NCBI RefSeq assembly: GCF_905404315.1
Contig: NC_066292.1
Span: forward strand, 6,076,001-6,140,000
Source of the DNA: Leptidea sinapis
Taxonomy: Eukaryota; Arthropoda; Insecta; Lepidoptera; Pieridae
Direction of reading: 5' to 3'
Length of the DNA stretch: 64,000 nucleotides
Shown here: one piece after another, positions 9,781 through 19,780 of the stretch
How the letters are laid out: each line of letters opens with the position of its first letter
How positions within the stretch are numbered: the stretch's first letter is position 1
Position numbers and translations under genes: made by a program
Notes under the pieces: generated by a model
The model's database searches: none
What the model was told of the DNA's origin: nothing
The model's input: the letters and a program-made list of their open reading frames with translations, nothing else

Positions 9781-9797
9781 AAGCTATGCAATAGCTT
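9781..9797 (+). repeat. Right 17-bp inverted repeat
   Basis: AAGCTATGCAATAGCTT, the reverse complement of 9402-9418. May be the other terminus of a MITE containing the tRNA-like insert. Confidence 0.55.
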
Positions 9798-9914
9798 TAC
9801 CGCAGCATTCCCCGAGTACCACACGTCTTTTTTAGCTAACCCGATGTTTCAAGACCTTTCCAGATCTCGTTTTCGGGGGTACTGGTTACTGGTTATTAAT
9901 CATTTAAAAGTCTT

Positions 9915-10150
9915 GTAAAGGCATAAAAGACATTTATTTTCTCAAACTTGATTCCTTTACAATTCTTTTTGATGTCATTTCTAATATACTAGATACTACT
10001 ACCGCTTCGGAAACAAATGGCACTCTGAGAGAGAAGAAGCGGCGCAAGAAACTCTGCCAGCATTCCTTTTTTGCTTTTGCGCTCTTTTTTATAAAAATAT
10101 ACAATATTTTACAGTCATTTCTATCGCTATAAAATTGGTTGTTATATCGT
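9915..10150 (-). repeat. LINE Z 3' end, minus orientation
   Basis: Inverted relative to 4985-5168. It carries the AGGCATAAAAGACATTTATT tail and the CGCTTCGGAAACAAATGGCA and GAAGCGGCGCAAGAAACTCT blocks. The minus-strand open frame here is untranslated LINE sequence, not a gene. Confidence 0.7.
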
Positions 10151-10189
10151 ACTATCGACAAATACTAATACTTACTCTGTAGAAGAGCA

Positions 10190-10375
10190 TAAAACATTGG
10201 TAAATTAAACCTGTAGTGTGTGTATCACCTATATAAACCTATGCACACACTCTTCGCTCCAACTAGTATATAAGTAGTTGCAAAGACTAATAAAGGGGCT
10301 TATTATCTCAGTCAGGCTATAATCATTTCAATACCTGAACCTCTAACATCGCATGGCGATCCTGCCAGTGCTGCC
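10190..10375 (+). repeat. Possible solo-LTR end plus primer-binding-like site
   Basis: CTATATAAACC, a downstream AATAAA within CTAATAAAGG, then CATCGCATGGCGATCCTGCC, which resembles a TGGCGA-type primer-binding site. The order TATA, polyadenylation signal, PBS would fit an LTR retrotransposon edge. No second LTR or gag/pol is seen, so this is tentative. Confidence 0.25.
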
Positions 10376-10578
10376 TGTCGGCGGCGCCGCGCAGTTGGTA
10401 CAAAAATAAAGTACATATATAAAAATAGATATTAATACAATATGTATAATAAGTAAATAAATAAAGTTTAAATTACCTAAATTCTTCACAATATATTTAA
10501 TTTCAAAAGTAATATAAAATTTAGAAGACAAATGAAATAGTTTTATCGATTGTCTATTTTACTGATTTTTTTTTTTTG

Positions 10579-10682
10579 AGAGGAGGAAATACGGTTACGT
10601 ATTATGCCCCGGAACGGGGCGTAATATGTCGGACTCGAGTGTCCGCGTAAGCGGACACCCCATACCGACTAAAACCTCCTCT
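10579..10682 (+). ncRNA. GC-rich block predicted to fold as a multibranch RNA
   Basis: AGAGGAGG at 10579-10586 pairs with CCTCCTCT at 10675-10682 and encloses two domains. The first is the hairpin 10601-10625 (ATTATGCCCC over GGGGCGTAAT). The second is 10628-10669, where GTCGG/CCGAC encloses a perfect 8-bp hairpin with a GTAA (GNRA-type) loop at 10639-10658. A third perfect hairpin, GTCTCC-TAA-GGAGAC, follows at 10768-10782. It is far GC-richer than its surroundings. It may be a structured 5' region of a retrotransposon; a ribozyme-like role is speculation, and no catalytic fold was identified. Confidence 0.4.
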
Positions 10683-10988
10683 GTGCTGTTAGCAGCCCTG
10701 GCTTTCACAGCGAAGTAGGACGTGGGCCGTGGAGGCCGCAAAGACTACGCAACAACAGTCGCGGGGCGTCTCCTAAGGAGACTCGAACCTCAGACCGGCT
10801 GTGTGCTTGTGGGAAACCATTTTACTGATGAAAAGCACTACAACAATCAATATGACAAGTTTGTTTTCATAAGTGTAAACAAGCTTTGGGAGGAATTGGA
10901 AAGTGGCGGATGGCGGATTCACAAAGGTTAATTGTTGAAAAATGAACACCATCAGCCATAGTTTATACAGAGACCCTTTAAGTTACAT

Positions 10989-11090
10989 TGGGCACACTAA
11001 AAGTTTTGCACTTCTAGCTAATCGGAGCTACTCGAATTTCAAATGTTATATTTTTTGAAACGTTGCAACCTTCTTAGTAACTAGCTGACC
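10989..11090. mobile_element. Mariner-like terminal fragment
   Basis: GGGCACACTAAAAGTTTTGC matches, with one difference, the inverse of the terminus at 61196-61215, which follows a mariner transposase C-terminus. The fragment ends where Helitron H1 copy b begins. No TA duplication is visible at its outer edge. Confidence 0.4.
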
Positions 11091-11436
11091 TGGCAAACGT
11101 TGTTTTGCTATATAAAGTATAATTCACGCGATAGTTTTATAAGTAATAAAATATTGCCTATATTATAGCCTGTACATCATTTTTTTCTATTGTAAATAGT
11201 TTTTGCAGCACTCGCAAAAATAGGTTTTCGATTTTACACCTTGTGTTACAAAATAGCAATTTTATTACGGATCCCTAATTTTGAAAAAAAAAAGACATAG
11301 CCTATAGCCTTCCTCGATAAATGGACTACCCAACACTGAAAGAATCATTCAAATCGGACCAGTAGTACCAGAGATTAGCGCGTTCAAACAAACAAACAAA
11401 CAAACAAACACTGCAGCTTTATAATATTAGTATAGA
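11091..11436 (-). mobile_element. Helitron H1 copy b
   Basis: Full-length inverted copy of the H1 family: CTAG end at 11091 preceded by A, TC end at 11435-11436 followed by T. The (GTTT)n run near the 5' end is expanded relative to copy a. The microsatellite starts immediately after the 5' terminus. Confidence 0.85.
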
Positions 11437-12108
11437 TTAGTATTAGTATATTAGTATATTAGTATATTAGTATATTAGTATATTAGTATATTAGTATATT
11501 AGTATATTAGTATGTTAGTATATTAGTATATTAGTATATTAGTATATTAGTATATTAGTATATTAGTATATTAGTATATTAGTATATTAGTATATTAGTA
11601 TATTAGTATATTAGTATATTAGTATATTAGTATATTAGTATATTAGTATATTAGTATATTAGTATATTAGTATATTAGTATATTAGTATATTAGTATATT
11701 AGTATATTAGTATATTAGTATATTAGTATATTAGTATGTTAGTATGTTAGTATATTAGTATATTAGTATATTAGTATATTAGTATATTAGTATATTAGTA
11801 TATTAGTATATTAGTATATTAGTATATTAGTATATTAGTATATTAGTATATTAGTATATTAGTATATTAGTATATTAGTATATTAGTATATTAGTATATT
11901 AGTATATTAGTATATTAGTATATTAGTATATTAGTATATTAGTATATTAGTATATTAGTATATTAGTATATTAGTATGTTAGTATATTAGTATATTAGTA
12001 TATTAGTATATTAGTATATTAGTATATTAGTATATTAGTATATTAGTATATTAGTATATTAGTATATTAGTATATTAGTATATTAGTATGTTAGTATATT
12101 AGTATAGA
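11437..12108 (+). repeat. 8-bp microsatellite, unit AGTATATT, about 83 copies
   Basis: An uninterrupted array with unchanged phase and only five visible single-base variants (AGTATGTT, G at 11514, 11738, 11746, 11978 and 12090). Both edges carry GTATAGATTAG, matching the outermost bases of the Helitron, so the array may have grown from the Helitron terminus or its target. Confidence 0.95.
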
Positions 12109-12110
12109 TT

Positions 12111-13850
12111 AGCGGCAATTGACGACGTGCTTGCACAGATCCCCTCCGCTGAAATCGTAGTCTTGGGTGATTTCAACGGGCACAATGCCGAATGGCTTGG
12201 ATCACGTACCACAGACTACGCAGGCCAATCTGTGCTTAGTTTAGCATTGGCGTATGGTCTGTCCCAATTGGTTGAGTCGCCAACGCGGCTCCCGGATGTG
12301 GATAGCCATATGCCGTCCTTATTGGATATATTCTTCTGCTGACCACACATCCCGATAGTTACCAGATCTCTGTCGACGCCCCTCTCGGAACGTCCGACCA
12401 TTGCCTGGTCAGGAGTGTAGTGGCTATCCGACGCCAACGTCGCACACCACCAGCGACCCGCCGCGTTCGGCACTACAAGTCAGCAGATTGGGATAGGATG
12501 CGTTCCTTTTTTGCATCCTACCCTTGGGGCAAGTTTTGTTTCCCTTGGAATGATCCTAGTGCCTGCGCCGTTGCAGTAGCCGATGTGATACTGCAGGGCA
12601 TGGATATTTTTATACCAAGCTCTGTAGTACCGATCGGTCGCAGATCACAGCCCTGGTTCGATGCGTCAGTTAAAGCAGCATCTGACTCAAAAAACAAGCG
12701 TATCGAACTTGGATTGCGGCGCTGGGTTCAAAAGGATCTGAACTGCAAAGTTGTAAAGAGTAAATATAACCGCGCCTCCAGGTTTTTTAAGCGGCAAATC
12801 GCCCGTGTGAAGTCAAAGCACGTCGTCAAAATCGGCGAGCAGCTTTCCAATTACCCGACTGGAACACGCAAGTTCTGGACGTTGTCGAACGCTGTTCTTG
12901 GTATCTTCAACCAGCCATCCATGCCGCCGTTGCACATGAGTTATGACACCCTGGGCCATACGGCAAGATCGAGAAAGCCGAGCTCCTGTGCACTCTTTTC
13001 GCCTCCACCTCGACTCTTGACGACAACGCAAAAACACCGCCGACCATCCCGCGGTGTCAGAGCTCCATGCCTGAAGTACAGTTCAGACAGAAAACTGTGA
13101 GGCGAGCTCTGTTTTCGGAGGACTCCAATCGTGCTTAGAACGTGTACCCCTGAGTTGACGCCGGTGCTAACGCGTTTATTCCGGCATTCTTATTCCAAAG
13201 GCGTAGTCCCTGACTCATGGAAATCAGCCCTTGTCCATCCAATCCAAAAAAAGGGAGATAGTTCGGATCCGGCGAACTACAGGCCTATTGCTATTACCTC
13301 CCTATTCTCCAAAATCATGGAGAGCATAATTAGCCGCCAGCTCTTGGTATACCTAGAGGGTCACCAGTTGATCAACGAACGACAGTACAGCTTTCGCCAT
13401 GGTCGGTCGGCAGGTGATCTTCTGGGAACCCCAGCTTCCTCACTGGGCGCAGCATACAGGTCGTTGTCAACGGATATCGCTCGAACCCGAAGCCCGTGAA
13501 CGCTGGAGTGCCCCAAGACTGTATGCAGGTAGCATTTTCTTCTGCATATCAATGATATGTTGGACAACTCCAACATTAATTGCTATGCAGACGACAGCAC
13601 TGGTGATGCCGTATACACTGGCCATGCAGGTCTGTGTCGAGAAATCGTCGACCAGTGCCGGGAGAAACTTGTGTCTTCTATCGAGTCCTCTCTCGAGTAG
13701 GTCGCGGAATGGGGTAAGTTGAACCTTGTCCAATTTAACCCCCAGAAGACTTAAGTTTGCGTGTTTACCACTAAAAAAACCCCATTTGCCGTATCACCAC
13801 TCTTCGACAACACTTCCCTTAAAGCCTCGCCTAGTATCGGAATACAATAA
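12111..13850 (+). pseudogene. Jockey-like LINE ORF2 remnant (endonuclease and reverse transcriptase)
   Basis: A 5'-truncated non-LTR retrotransposon. The first open segment (to 12342) contains IVVLGDFNGHNAEW, the GDFN signature of the APE-type endonuclease that nicks target DNA. A linker region (12420-13100) follows in another frame. At 13131-13499 come NYRPIAITSLFSKIMESII and INERQYSFRHGRSAGDLL of the reverse transcriptase. Near 13430-13480 sequence jumps to a region reading NGYRSNPKPVNAGVPQ, so motif A (the first catalytic Asp) is deleted. Motif C survives as NCYADDST in another frame near 13580. The body ends near 13830 and an ATAAAATTAAATAAAATTAA tail follows. Multiple frameshifts; dead. 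A more decayed relative lies at 14697-14935. Confidence 0.85.
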
Positions 13851-14696
13851 AATTAAATAAAATTAAATTTAGATTTAAGACAAAAGAAAAAGAATAAATA
13901 GCATGAATAGGTACGTTCACATCAAATCTTTCATTTATCTTAAAACAGTAGGATCTCTTAAATATTCCAACAAGTACCAAGAACCAAATACAGTATAATG
14001 ATCTTAACATTGGTATTATAAATACCTCCGGGAACTCATCAGATTATCCTCAAAAGACAAAAGGCTTGGAAAAATCATCCCGATAATTCAGCCGTCTCGT
14101 GAGTCACGCGCGATGGTACTAAATATTTATGAGGGAATTAAAATAATACAAGCAAAGTAACAGAGATATGGGTTAGCCGGCATATTTAAATATACACCCG
14201 TTGACCTTATGGGTGTACCTATGCATTAGCATACAACACATAGTTGGGTTCTCTTTGTAACGATTTGTCGGATTTATTAGGCTCTCTTTTTTGTATGAGG
14301 GTCATTTGATGGCCTGTTATTCTTTAGGTTTATTTAGGACACAATAACAGAATAATTTTAAACTAAGAACTTTCTTATAGCAAACTAGTGTTTATTTATT
14401 TTATATTATTTTAGTATGTACTAGTGTACATACTAAATCTTATGACATTTCATTTTCCATCACGCAACTTAACTACTTACACCATTTATTATAAAAAAAA
14501 CTATACATCCTGATAGTTTATCGTATGTATAACATTGGCACTAACTTCAAATTATTGTAGAGAATAATTAACTTATAATTTTAAATTTAAGTAACCTTGT
14601 TTAAAAAAGATGTTTAAAGCCGACTTTGTGTAACAAGATAGCTTTTAATATTTTTAAAGGTTACCTTTTACAAAATCTAATAATATATTTTTATCT
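13851..14696. other. No gene; one 12-bp-stem hairpin
   Basis: AT-rich. At about 14413-14440, TTTAGTATGTAC and GTACATACTAAA pair around TAGT. Nothing else recognised. Confidence 0.45.
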
Positions 14697-14935
14697 AGAC
14701 CTTTAATTGACTCCGGTGCGTTTATTCCCGAACTCAAGCTCAAAACATGTTTTCTCGGGCTCATGGAAGTCAGAAAATGTCTATTCGATTCTTAAAATGA
14801 CAACACTACCAACCATTGACAATACTGTTGCGGTATGATGTAAAATAAACTTTGTCAAATTTAAACTCCAGAACAATTATGTTTGCGCGTTTACTGTTCT
14901 TCGATAACATTACCCTTAATGATTCGCCTATTTAA
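14697..14935 (+). pseudogene. Highly decayed second copy of the Jockey-like LINE
   Basis: Short blocks align to 13131-13850 in the same order: CCGGTGCGTTTATTCCCG, GGGCTCATGGAAGTCAG, ACTTTGTCAAATTTAAACTC, then TTTGCGCGTTTACTGTTCTT and CGATAACATTACCCTTAA, and the same GATTCGCCTA edge before a TTAAT-type tail. Large internal deletions; much older than its neighbour. Confidence 0.6.
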
Positions 14936-15487
14936 TTTAATTTAATACACCTATTATGCAAACATTTGCCTTTAATATTAATAAAATACTATTTATATGT
15001 GCTACCTATTGATATGGTGCCAAGCCCTAAACAAAATAAAACTTAATATTATACACAGCTTACATACTGTAAATATTGAGTTTATCTGGCCACGCGTGTC
15101 TGTCCGCTCGGGTTGTTGTTTTCTAGATGAAGATATCCCGCTCAAAGTCACGCATGGCGGGTGGAGGTATTTACATTTGGCTTGGCACCGACTTCAAAGC
15201 TATTAATATGTAACACATACATAATATAATAGTATTTTATTAAGATCAAAGGTAAATGTTTTCATAAGAGGTTTATTAAATTAAATTTTTAGTTATTTGA
15301 TACTTTCAAATTTTTGAAGTCAGTTTTTTCAAAAGTATTTTTGTTTACTGTATAGTGTCAGTTAATAATAATACATAATCAACCTGAATGAAAACTCCTA
15401 AAAAAGCCGTATATAATTATACAATAATATCATAAACGTAAACAAAAATTTTCATAAAAAATGTTCATAAAATGAAAACTACTGGGT

Positions 15488-15614
15488 CAAACTATGAAAA
15501 ATTTTCATGGTACCAAATTACGTAAATCGGATCATGAATCTCAGAGTAATCGGTGTACATACATAAAAAAAATACCGATCGAATTGAGAACCTCCTCCTT
15601 TTTGAAGTCGGTTA
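15488..15614 (+). mobile_element. MITE fragment ending TTTTTGAAGTCGGTT
   Basis: Shares the ATCGAATTGAGAACCTCC block and terminus with 4755-4919 and the inverse of 1178-1200. The left terminus is missing, but a related TTTTTGAAGTCAGTT lies at about 15312. Confidence 0.5.
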
Positions 15615-15769
15615 AAAATACCGGTTCTCGAAATCTCGAGTGAATGCCAGTTCACGATTTTTTGACAGGCAAAAGAAAGTGAGTGTCATTAATACAGCGA
15701 GACAATACTGAAGTAAGCTAGCCAACACTCCATCAAATATCGAGTAAGTTTTTTCATCTCTAATCTGGT

Positions 15770-16090
15770 GAACCCCATTACCAGGTCGAACTATTTCATC
15801 GGATAGCTGCTTAAATCATAGTAGGATCCAGTCCACTATGAACGGTGTAGAGACGTCACTTTGTTAAGTAGTTCTATGAACTCTGCCTTCAAATTCCATC
15901 TTTGCGCCATAAACTAAATGATAATCCTCTACATCTTGATGTGTGGTATTTGGAATGAACTTCCTTCCGTGGGATTCTACATGGGCTACCTACCTAAAAG
16001 GCCGGAAGCGCTCTAGTGGTACGTGACAATGTGGGCGGCGGTAATTACTGTCCATCAGGTGACCTATACGCTTGTTTGTCCTCCTCAACT
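15770..16090 (+). pseudogene. LINE J 3' end, decayed
   Basis: Fragments of the J C-terminal region (GTAGAGACGTCACTTTGTTAAG, CATCTTGATGTGTGG) followed by the 3' end CATCAGGTGACCTATACGCT and TTTGTCCTCCTC. Plus orientation. Many indels; no open frame. Confidence 0.5.
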
Positions 16091-16095
16091 ATAAA

Positions 16096-16229
16096 CTAGT
16101 GGGAGGCTCCTTTGCACAGGATACCGGCTAGATAATGGGTACCACAAAGGCGCCTATTTCTGCCGTGAATCATTAATGTGTAAACATTACTGTGTTTCGG
16201 TCTGAAGGGCGCCGTTGCTAGTGAAATTA
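16096..16229 (-). repeat. Family B element, partial (B1)
   Basis: Antisense fragment covering the 3' half: CTAGTGGGAGGCTCC, TGGGTACCACAAAGGCGCC, GGGCGCCGTTGCTAGTG. Joined directly to the LINE J 3' end. Confidence 0.75.
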
Positions 16230-16589
16230 AAAAATCAAGCCAATGTCACAAATGGACAAAGGTTCTATCTAAATATAGATATTCGGAGATCAAAGCGTTA
16301 TATCGAATGCCATTAATAATGTTCACATAATATCGATACTAATAGGGAAATAACTAAGTGTGAGCTCACACAAACCGATTTTAATCCGTATTAATCCACT
16401 TGAATTTATAGGCCGTGTAATTCATAGCTAGAAACGAAATGGTCGTTTGGTTCAAATTTGATTGTGAAATTATTTGTAAAGCAGTTTAATTTTGTGATTT
16501 TTTTACGTATTATATGAATTAGAATGATAGATTCTTTATAGTACTAAAGTGTTCTTTAAAGTTATTGGCTATTATTATTCCCGTTAAAA

Positions 16590-16655
16590 GGCATAAAACT
16601 CATTTATTTTCTCAAAATTTACTCCTTAAGAATTCTTTTTGATGTCGTTCTGGAA
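16590..16655 (-). repeat. LINE Z 3'-end fragment
   Basis: AAAGGCATAAAACTCATTTA plus ATTCTTTTTGATGTCGTTCT; only the last 65 bases of the Z 3' end. Confidence 0.55.
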
Positions 16656-17304
16656 TAATTTTACATCGCGTCTACAAGTAACACAGTTTTAGTTTTAAGT
16701 CAAGCTACGAATTCGACTAATAACACACCGTTACCTATTCGCTGATTTTCCTAAAAACCTTTTAGCATCTCATTACTTTGTTTAATTTATCAATATACTC
16801 GCTGACGTCATTGTCTTATAGATAAGAACCCCTGTTCAATCTTCCTTAGCGGAATTTAATTCGGAAAGTAGGCTGGCGTCATCGTAATAGCACCTACATC
16901 AAAACCAATACCAGCCTTATTGTTATAGCTATTACTTTTACTCTTATCTCATCTTACCTATGTCGGAGGAGGACGGCCGCAGTGTTACCAGATTAAAATT
17001 GATTGTCCGGACGATGCCTTTATCTGTGGGACATGTCCGGATTGATTCTTCATCAATCTTTATTCGCGGTATTAACTTTTTTCGTCGAGCCTTTAGACGC
17101 ATTGTAGTTTTTGTGTTAAGTTATTAAGTTAATTAGCTTTTTTAATTCCACAAGACGTTTTAGGTCCTCGTCTCAATATCCTCTTAATGCTATCTATGTC
17201 ATCATCATTTTGGAATTGTATTCGTAGAGTAAAGAATTTAAGAACTTCAGAAAGAAAGCCTTTAAAAGTCAAGTAATGCACAAGATTAATTTTTTTTCGG
17301 AAAA
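16656..17304. other. No recognised feature
   Basis: Moderately AT-rich, apparently unique sequence without coding signal. Contains GAGGACGGCCGCAG near 16970, slightly GC-richer. Confidence 0.4.
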
Positions 17305-17566
17305 TTAAGGGACGAGACCAGCAGGACGTTCAGTGACGCTCAGGATTTTAGAAAATCCCAATCATTCCGATCGACACTATAATAGCGCTCGTCACCTCGA
17401 GACATAAGATGTTAAGTCTCATTTGCCCAGTAATTTCAATAGCGACGGCGCTATTCACACCGAAACACAATAATGCTTACACATTACTGCTTCACGGCAG
17501 AAAAAGGCGCCGTTGTGGTACCCATAATATAGCCGGCATCCTGTGCAAAAGTGCCTCCCACTGGTA
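17305..17566 (+). repeat. Family B element (B2)
   Basis: Begins AAGGGACGAGACCAGCAGG and ends CCTCCCACTGGTAA. A SINE- or MITE-like repeat of about 300 bp without coding capacity, with ten copies in the window. The usual internal hairpin is partly degraded here. Confidence 0.75.
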
Positions 17567-17664
17567 ATATATATTTGGTGTAAAAAATGTAATCGAATAT
17601 TGTACAATAATTTAAACAATTTTAATTGCGATGATGTCATAGATTTTACATTCGTAAATATTTA

Positions 17665-17801
17665 CCCCCTTATTAATAATGGTCCGCTAACTTTAAACAG
17701 TCGCTTAGGAGTGTTTTTCTCATTCTGACTTAGGTCAATAGAAGAAGACAGAGTGAGAATTAGCAATGCTTTAAGTTAGCACACTATTATGAATAAGGGG
17801 G
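17665..17801. mobile_element. Harbinger-like MITE with TTA duplications
   Basis: 137 bp. Termini CCCCCTTATTAATAATGGTC and (inverse) CCCCCTTATTCATAATAGTG continue pairing into GCTAACTT. TTA flanks both sides (17662-17664 and 17802-17804), fitting the 3-bp TWA target of PIF/Harbinger elements. No coding. Confidence 0.7.
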
Positions 17802-17804
17802 TTA

Positions 17805-18384
17805 GCAAATAGATTATACTTTCTTTGTATATTTACAACAGTCCTTTTTTACAAAACTAAGACTCAACTAGGACAGCATAAATACATCGACAGTGGCGGT
17901 AAACACATTTTATGAAACAATAAATGTTACACGAACAGCATCCAAAATTGGAGACAACATGATAATGGTTTTTCACAAAGGACGTTAACGATCCTTGTTG
18001 AAGAAGTTTATACAATAACAATTATTTCTGAAGACGCTCATAAAACTGTTGCCTCATTATACCAGAAACTCTGGTGAGTGGTGACACCAAATAAACGCAT
18101 AATTAAAGGGTTCGCATCGTCTGTATATTTCTTAAAACCACGCAAAGATTATTTACGTAGAACTGACAAAGTAAACGGATGAAGCTTAGTATTATGTTGT
18201 GGTTTTGGATATTTGCGCATGTGATTTTGTATTGCAACTAATATTAAACTATTTTATTCGTATCTTTGAATGTGATTTTAACATACTGGCGTGATTTAAT
18301 TCAAACATAATAACTGTTTAATATTCATCATATAAATTTATGGAAATATTATAAGTAATATAAAAATTCCAACTACAAGAAAAG
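17805..18384. other. No recognised feature
   Basis: AT-rich, no repeat or coding signal recognised. Confidence 0.45.
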
Positions 18385-18611
18385 CAGAAGAAGCCACAAC
18401 CTGAGAGTTGAAGAAAGCATACAAGATTTTAAATCGATGCGTCATTCGAACGGTTAGCTCAGTTGGTTAGAGCACCGGCACGGAACGCCGGAGGTCGTGG
18501 GTTCGAGTCCCGCATCGTTCTTATAATGTTGTTGTTTTTCAAATTTTATTTGTGTATTAATCCTAGAAGTGAGGGTTATCCTTATCACTTTAAAAACATA
18601 ACAAATTGTTA
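18385..18611 (+). mobile_element. Family T copy 2, 5'-truncated
   Basis: Contains GCCACAACCTGAGAGTTGAA of the body, a complete tRNA-like unit at 18449-18521, an AT linker, and one terminal repeat with TAGAAGTGAGGGTTATC. The upstream repeat and half the body are missing. Truncation at the tRNA-distal side is what incomplete reverse transcription would give, but is not proof. Confidence 0.65.
18449..18521 (+). tRNA. tRNA-like sequence in family T copy 2
   Basis: The best-preserved cloverleaf of the family: GAACGGT/ATCGTTC acceptor, box A TAGCTCAGTTGG, CCGGC-ACGGAAC-GCCGG anticodon arm, box B GGTTCGAGTCC. Again C at position 33 and GGA at 34-36, so probably not a decoding tRNA. Confidence 0.55.
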
Positions 18612-19526
18612 AGAAAAATAAAGTTAACGAGAAGAAAATACCATGTTTAAAATATTAATTTTGGTCAAAGAGTACTTTTGTTTCTGAAAACTTTCAGAAG
18701 TCTCGAAAATAAAAAAAATACATTCTTGAATCTCGTTGCTAATTATATTATTATTAATTATATTTTTTTTCATATTCTAATTATAAGAAGTAAATGCCAG
18801 ATTTTTTTAATTTTTTGATCTTATTATATGTTTAATTATTTTTATCGAAATACCTAAAGTAAAAGTAGTTTGTGCAAGCATGAGCAACTCTGGGAATATT
18901 ATAAATATTGGTCGGACAGTTCAAATTTTTTTTTTTTATTTTTTCTTGTACTTTAATATCTTTAGATTTAAGAAAAAGTTATCATGTTTTTGAAACATTT
19001 GCAAAATGCCACACCGTTGTTTAGTAAATTGCTTATTAGATTGTATTTTTTTTGAATGGCACTTTATTCTTTTTTCAAAAATCATCCTTTATGCGATTCG
19101 AAAAGTTGACCCAAAAACCACTTGTTAAATTAACTAATTGTATTTAAGCTATTTCGGGCATATTTATTCCAAAATTCAAGAGAATCTTCCAAGTTACTTC
19201 GTTAAAAACCCAACCTGGCAGTTCAGGGGCTTCTCGCTCGAATTCTTCGCGAGTATCAATTAGTTAAACGACACCAATTCAGAACTCGATATAATCGGTA
19301 TTGGGCTGGTAAGCAACTTGCATAGTCAAATTAGAAGTGTTTTTTCTCGCTCTTTTACTTCAAATAATAGGTTAAGTTTATATTTTATACTTTTATTTTG
19401 TTTTTTTTTTTTATTGTAGCCAGATGATAAGTTTTTTTTAAAGTAATAACTAATAAGGGAGTGTTTTTTTTTAATTTTTATGTTCACCATAATAATTATA
19501 GTAAAGTTTTATACACTTTTTTTATG
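18612..19526. other. No recognised feature
   Basis: Very AT-rich with long T runs; no element identified. A short GC-richer patch near 19200-19260 is unassigned. Confidence 0.45.
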
Positions 19527-19780
19527 ATAATAAGGACGAGACGAGCAGGATGTTCAGCTGATGGTAATTGATACGCCCTGCCCAGGCCGCTCAGGATTCT
19601 TGAAAAACTCAAAAATTCTGAGCGGCACTACAATTGCGCTCGTCACCTTGAGACTTAAGATGTTAAGTTCACTAGCTACGGCGTCCTTCAGACCGAAACA
19701 CAGTAATGCTTACACATTACTGCTTCACGGCAGAAATAGGCGCCGTTGTTGTACCCATTATCTATCCGGCATCCTGTGCA
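19527..19780 (+). repeat. Family B element (B3)
   Basis: Nearly full length, with the GCCGCTCAGG..CTGAGCGGC stem and CAGTAATGCTTACACATTAC. The open frame at 19561-19788 is only the consensus B sequence read through. Confidence 0.8.

Noticed and set aside
11437..12108. CRISPR-like or satellite array
   Set aside because: Simple 8-bp unit without spacers; a microsatellite.
12216..13037. Minus-strand frames over the Jockey-like LINE
   Set aside because: Shadows of the plus-strand LINE coding sequence; no independent motif.
14413..14440. 12-bp-stem hairpin as a regulatory RNA
   Set aside because: AT-rich, single, and without a linked gene or second copy; chance is plausible.
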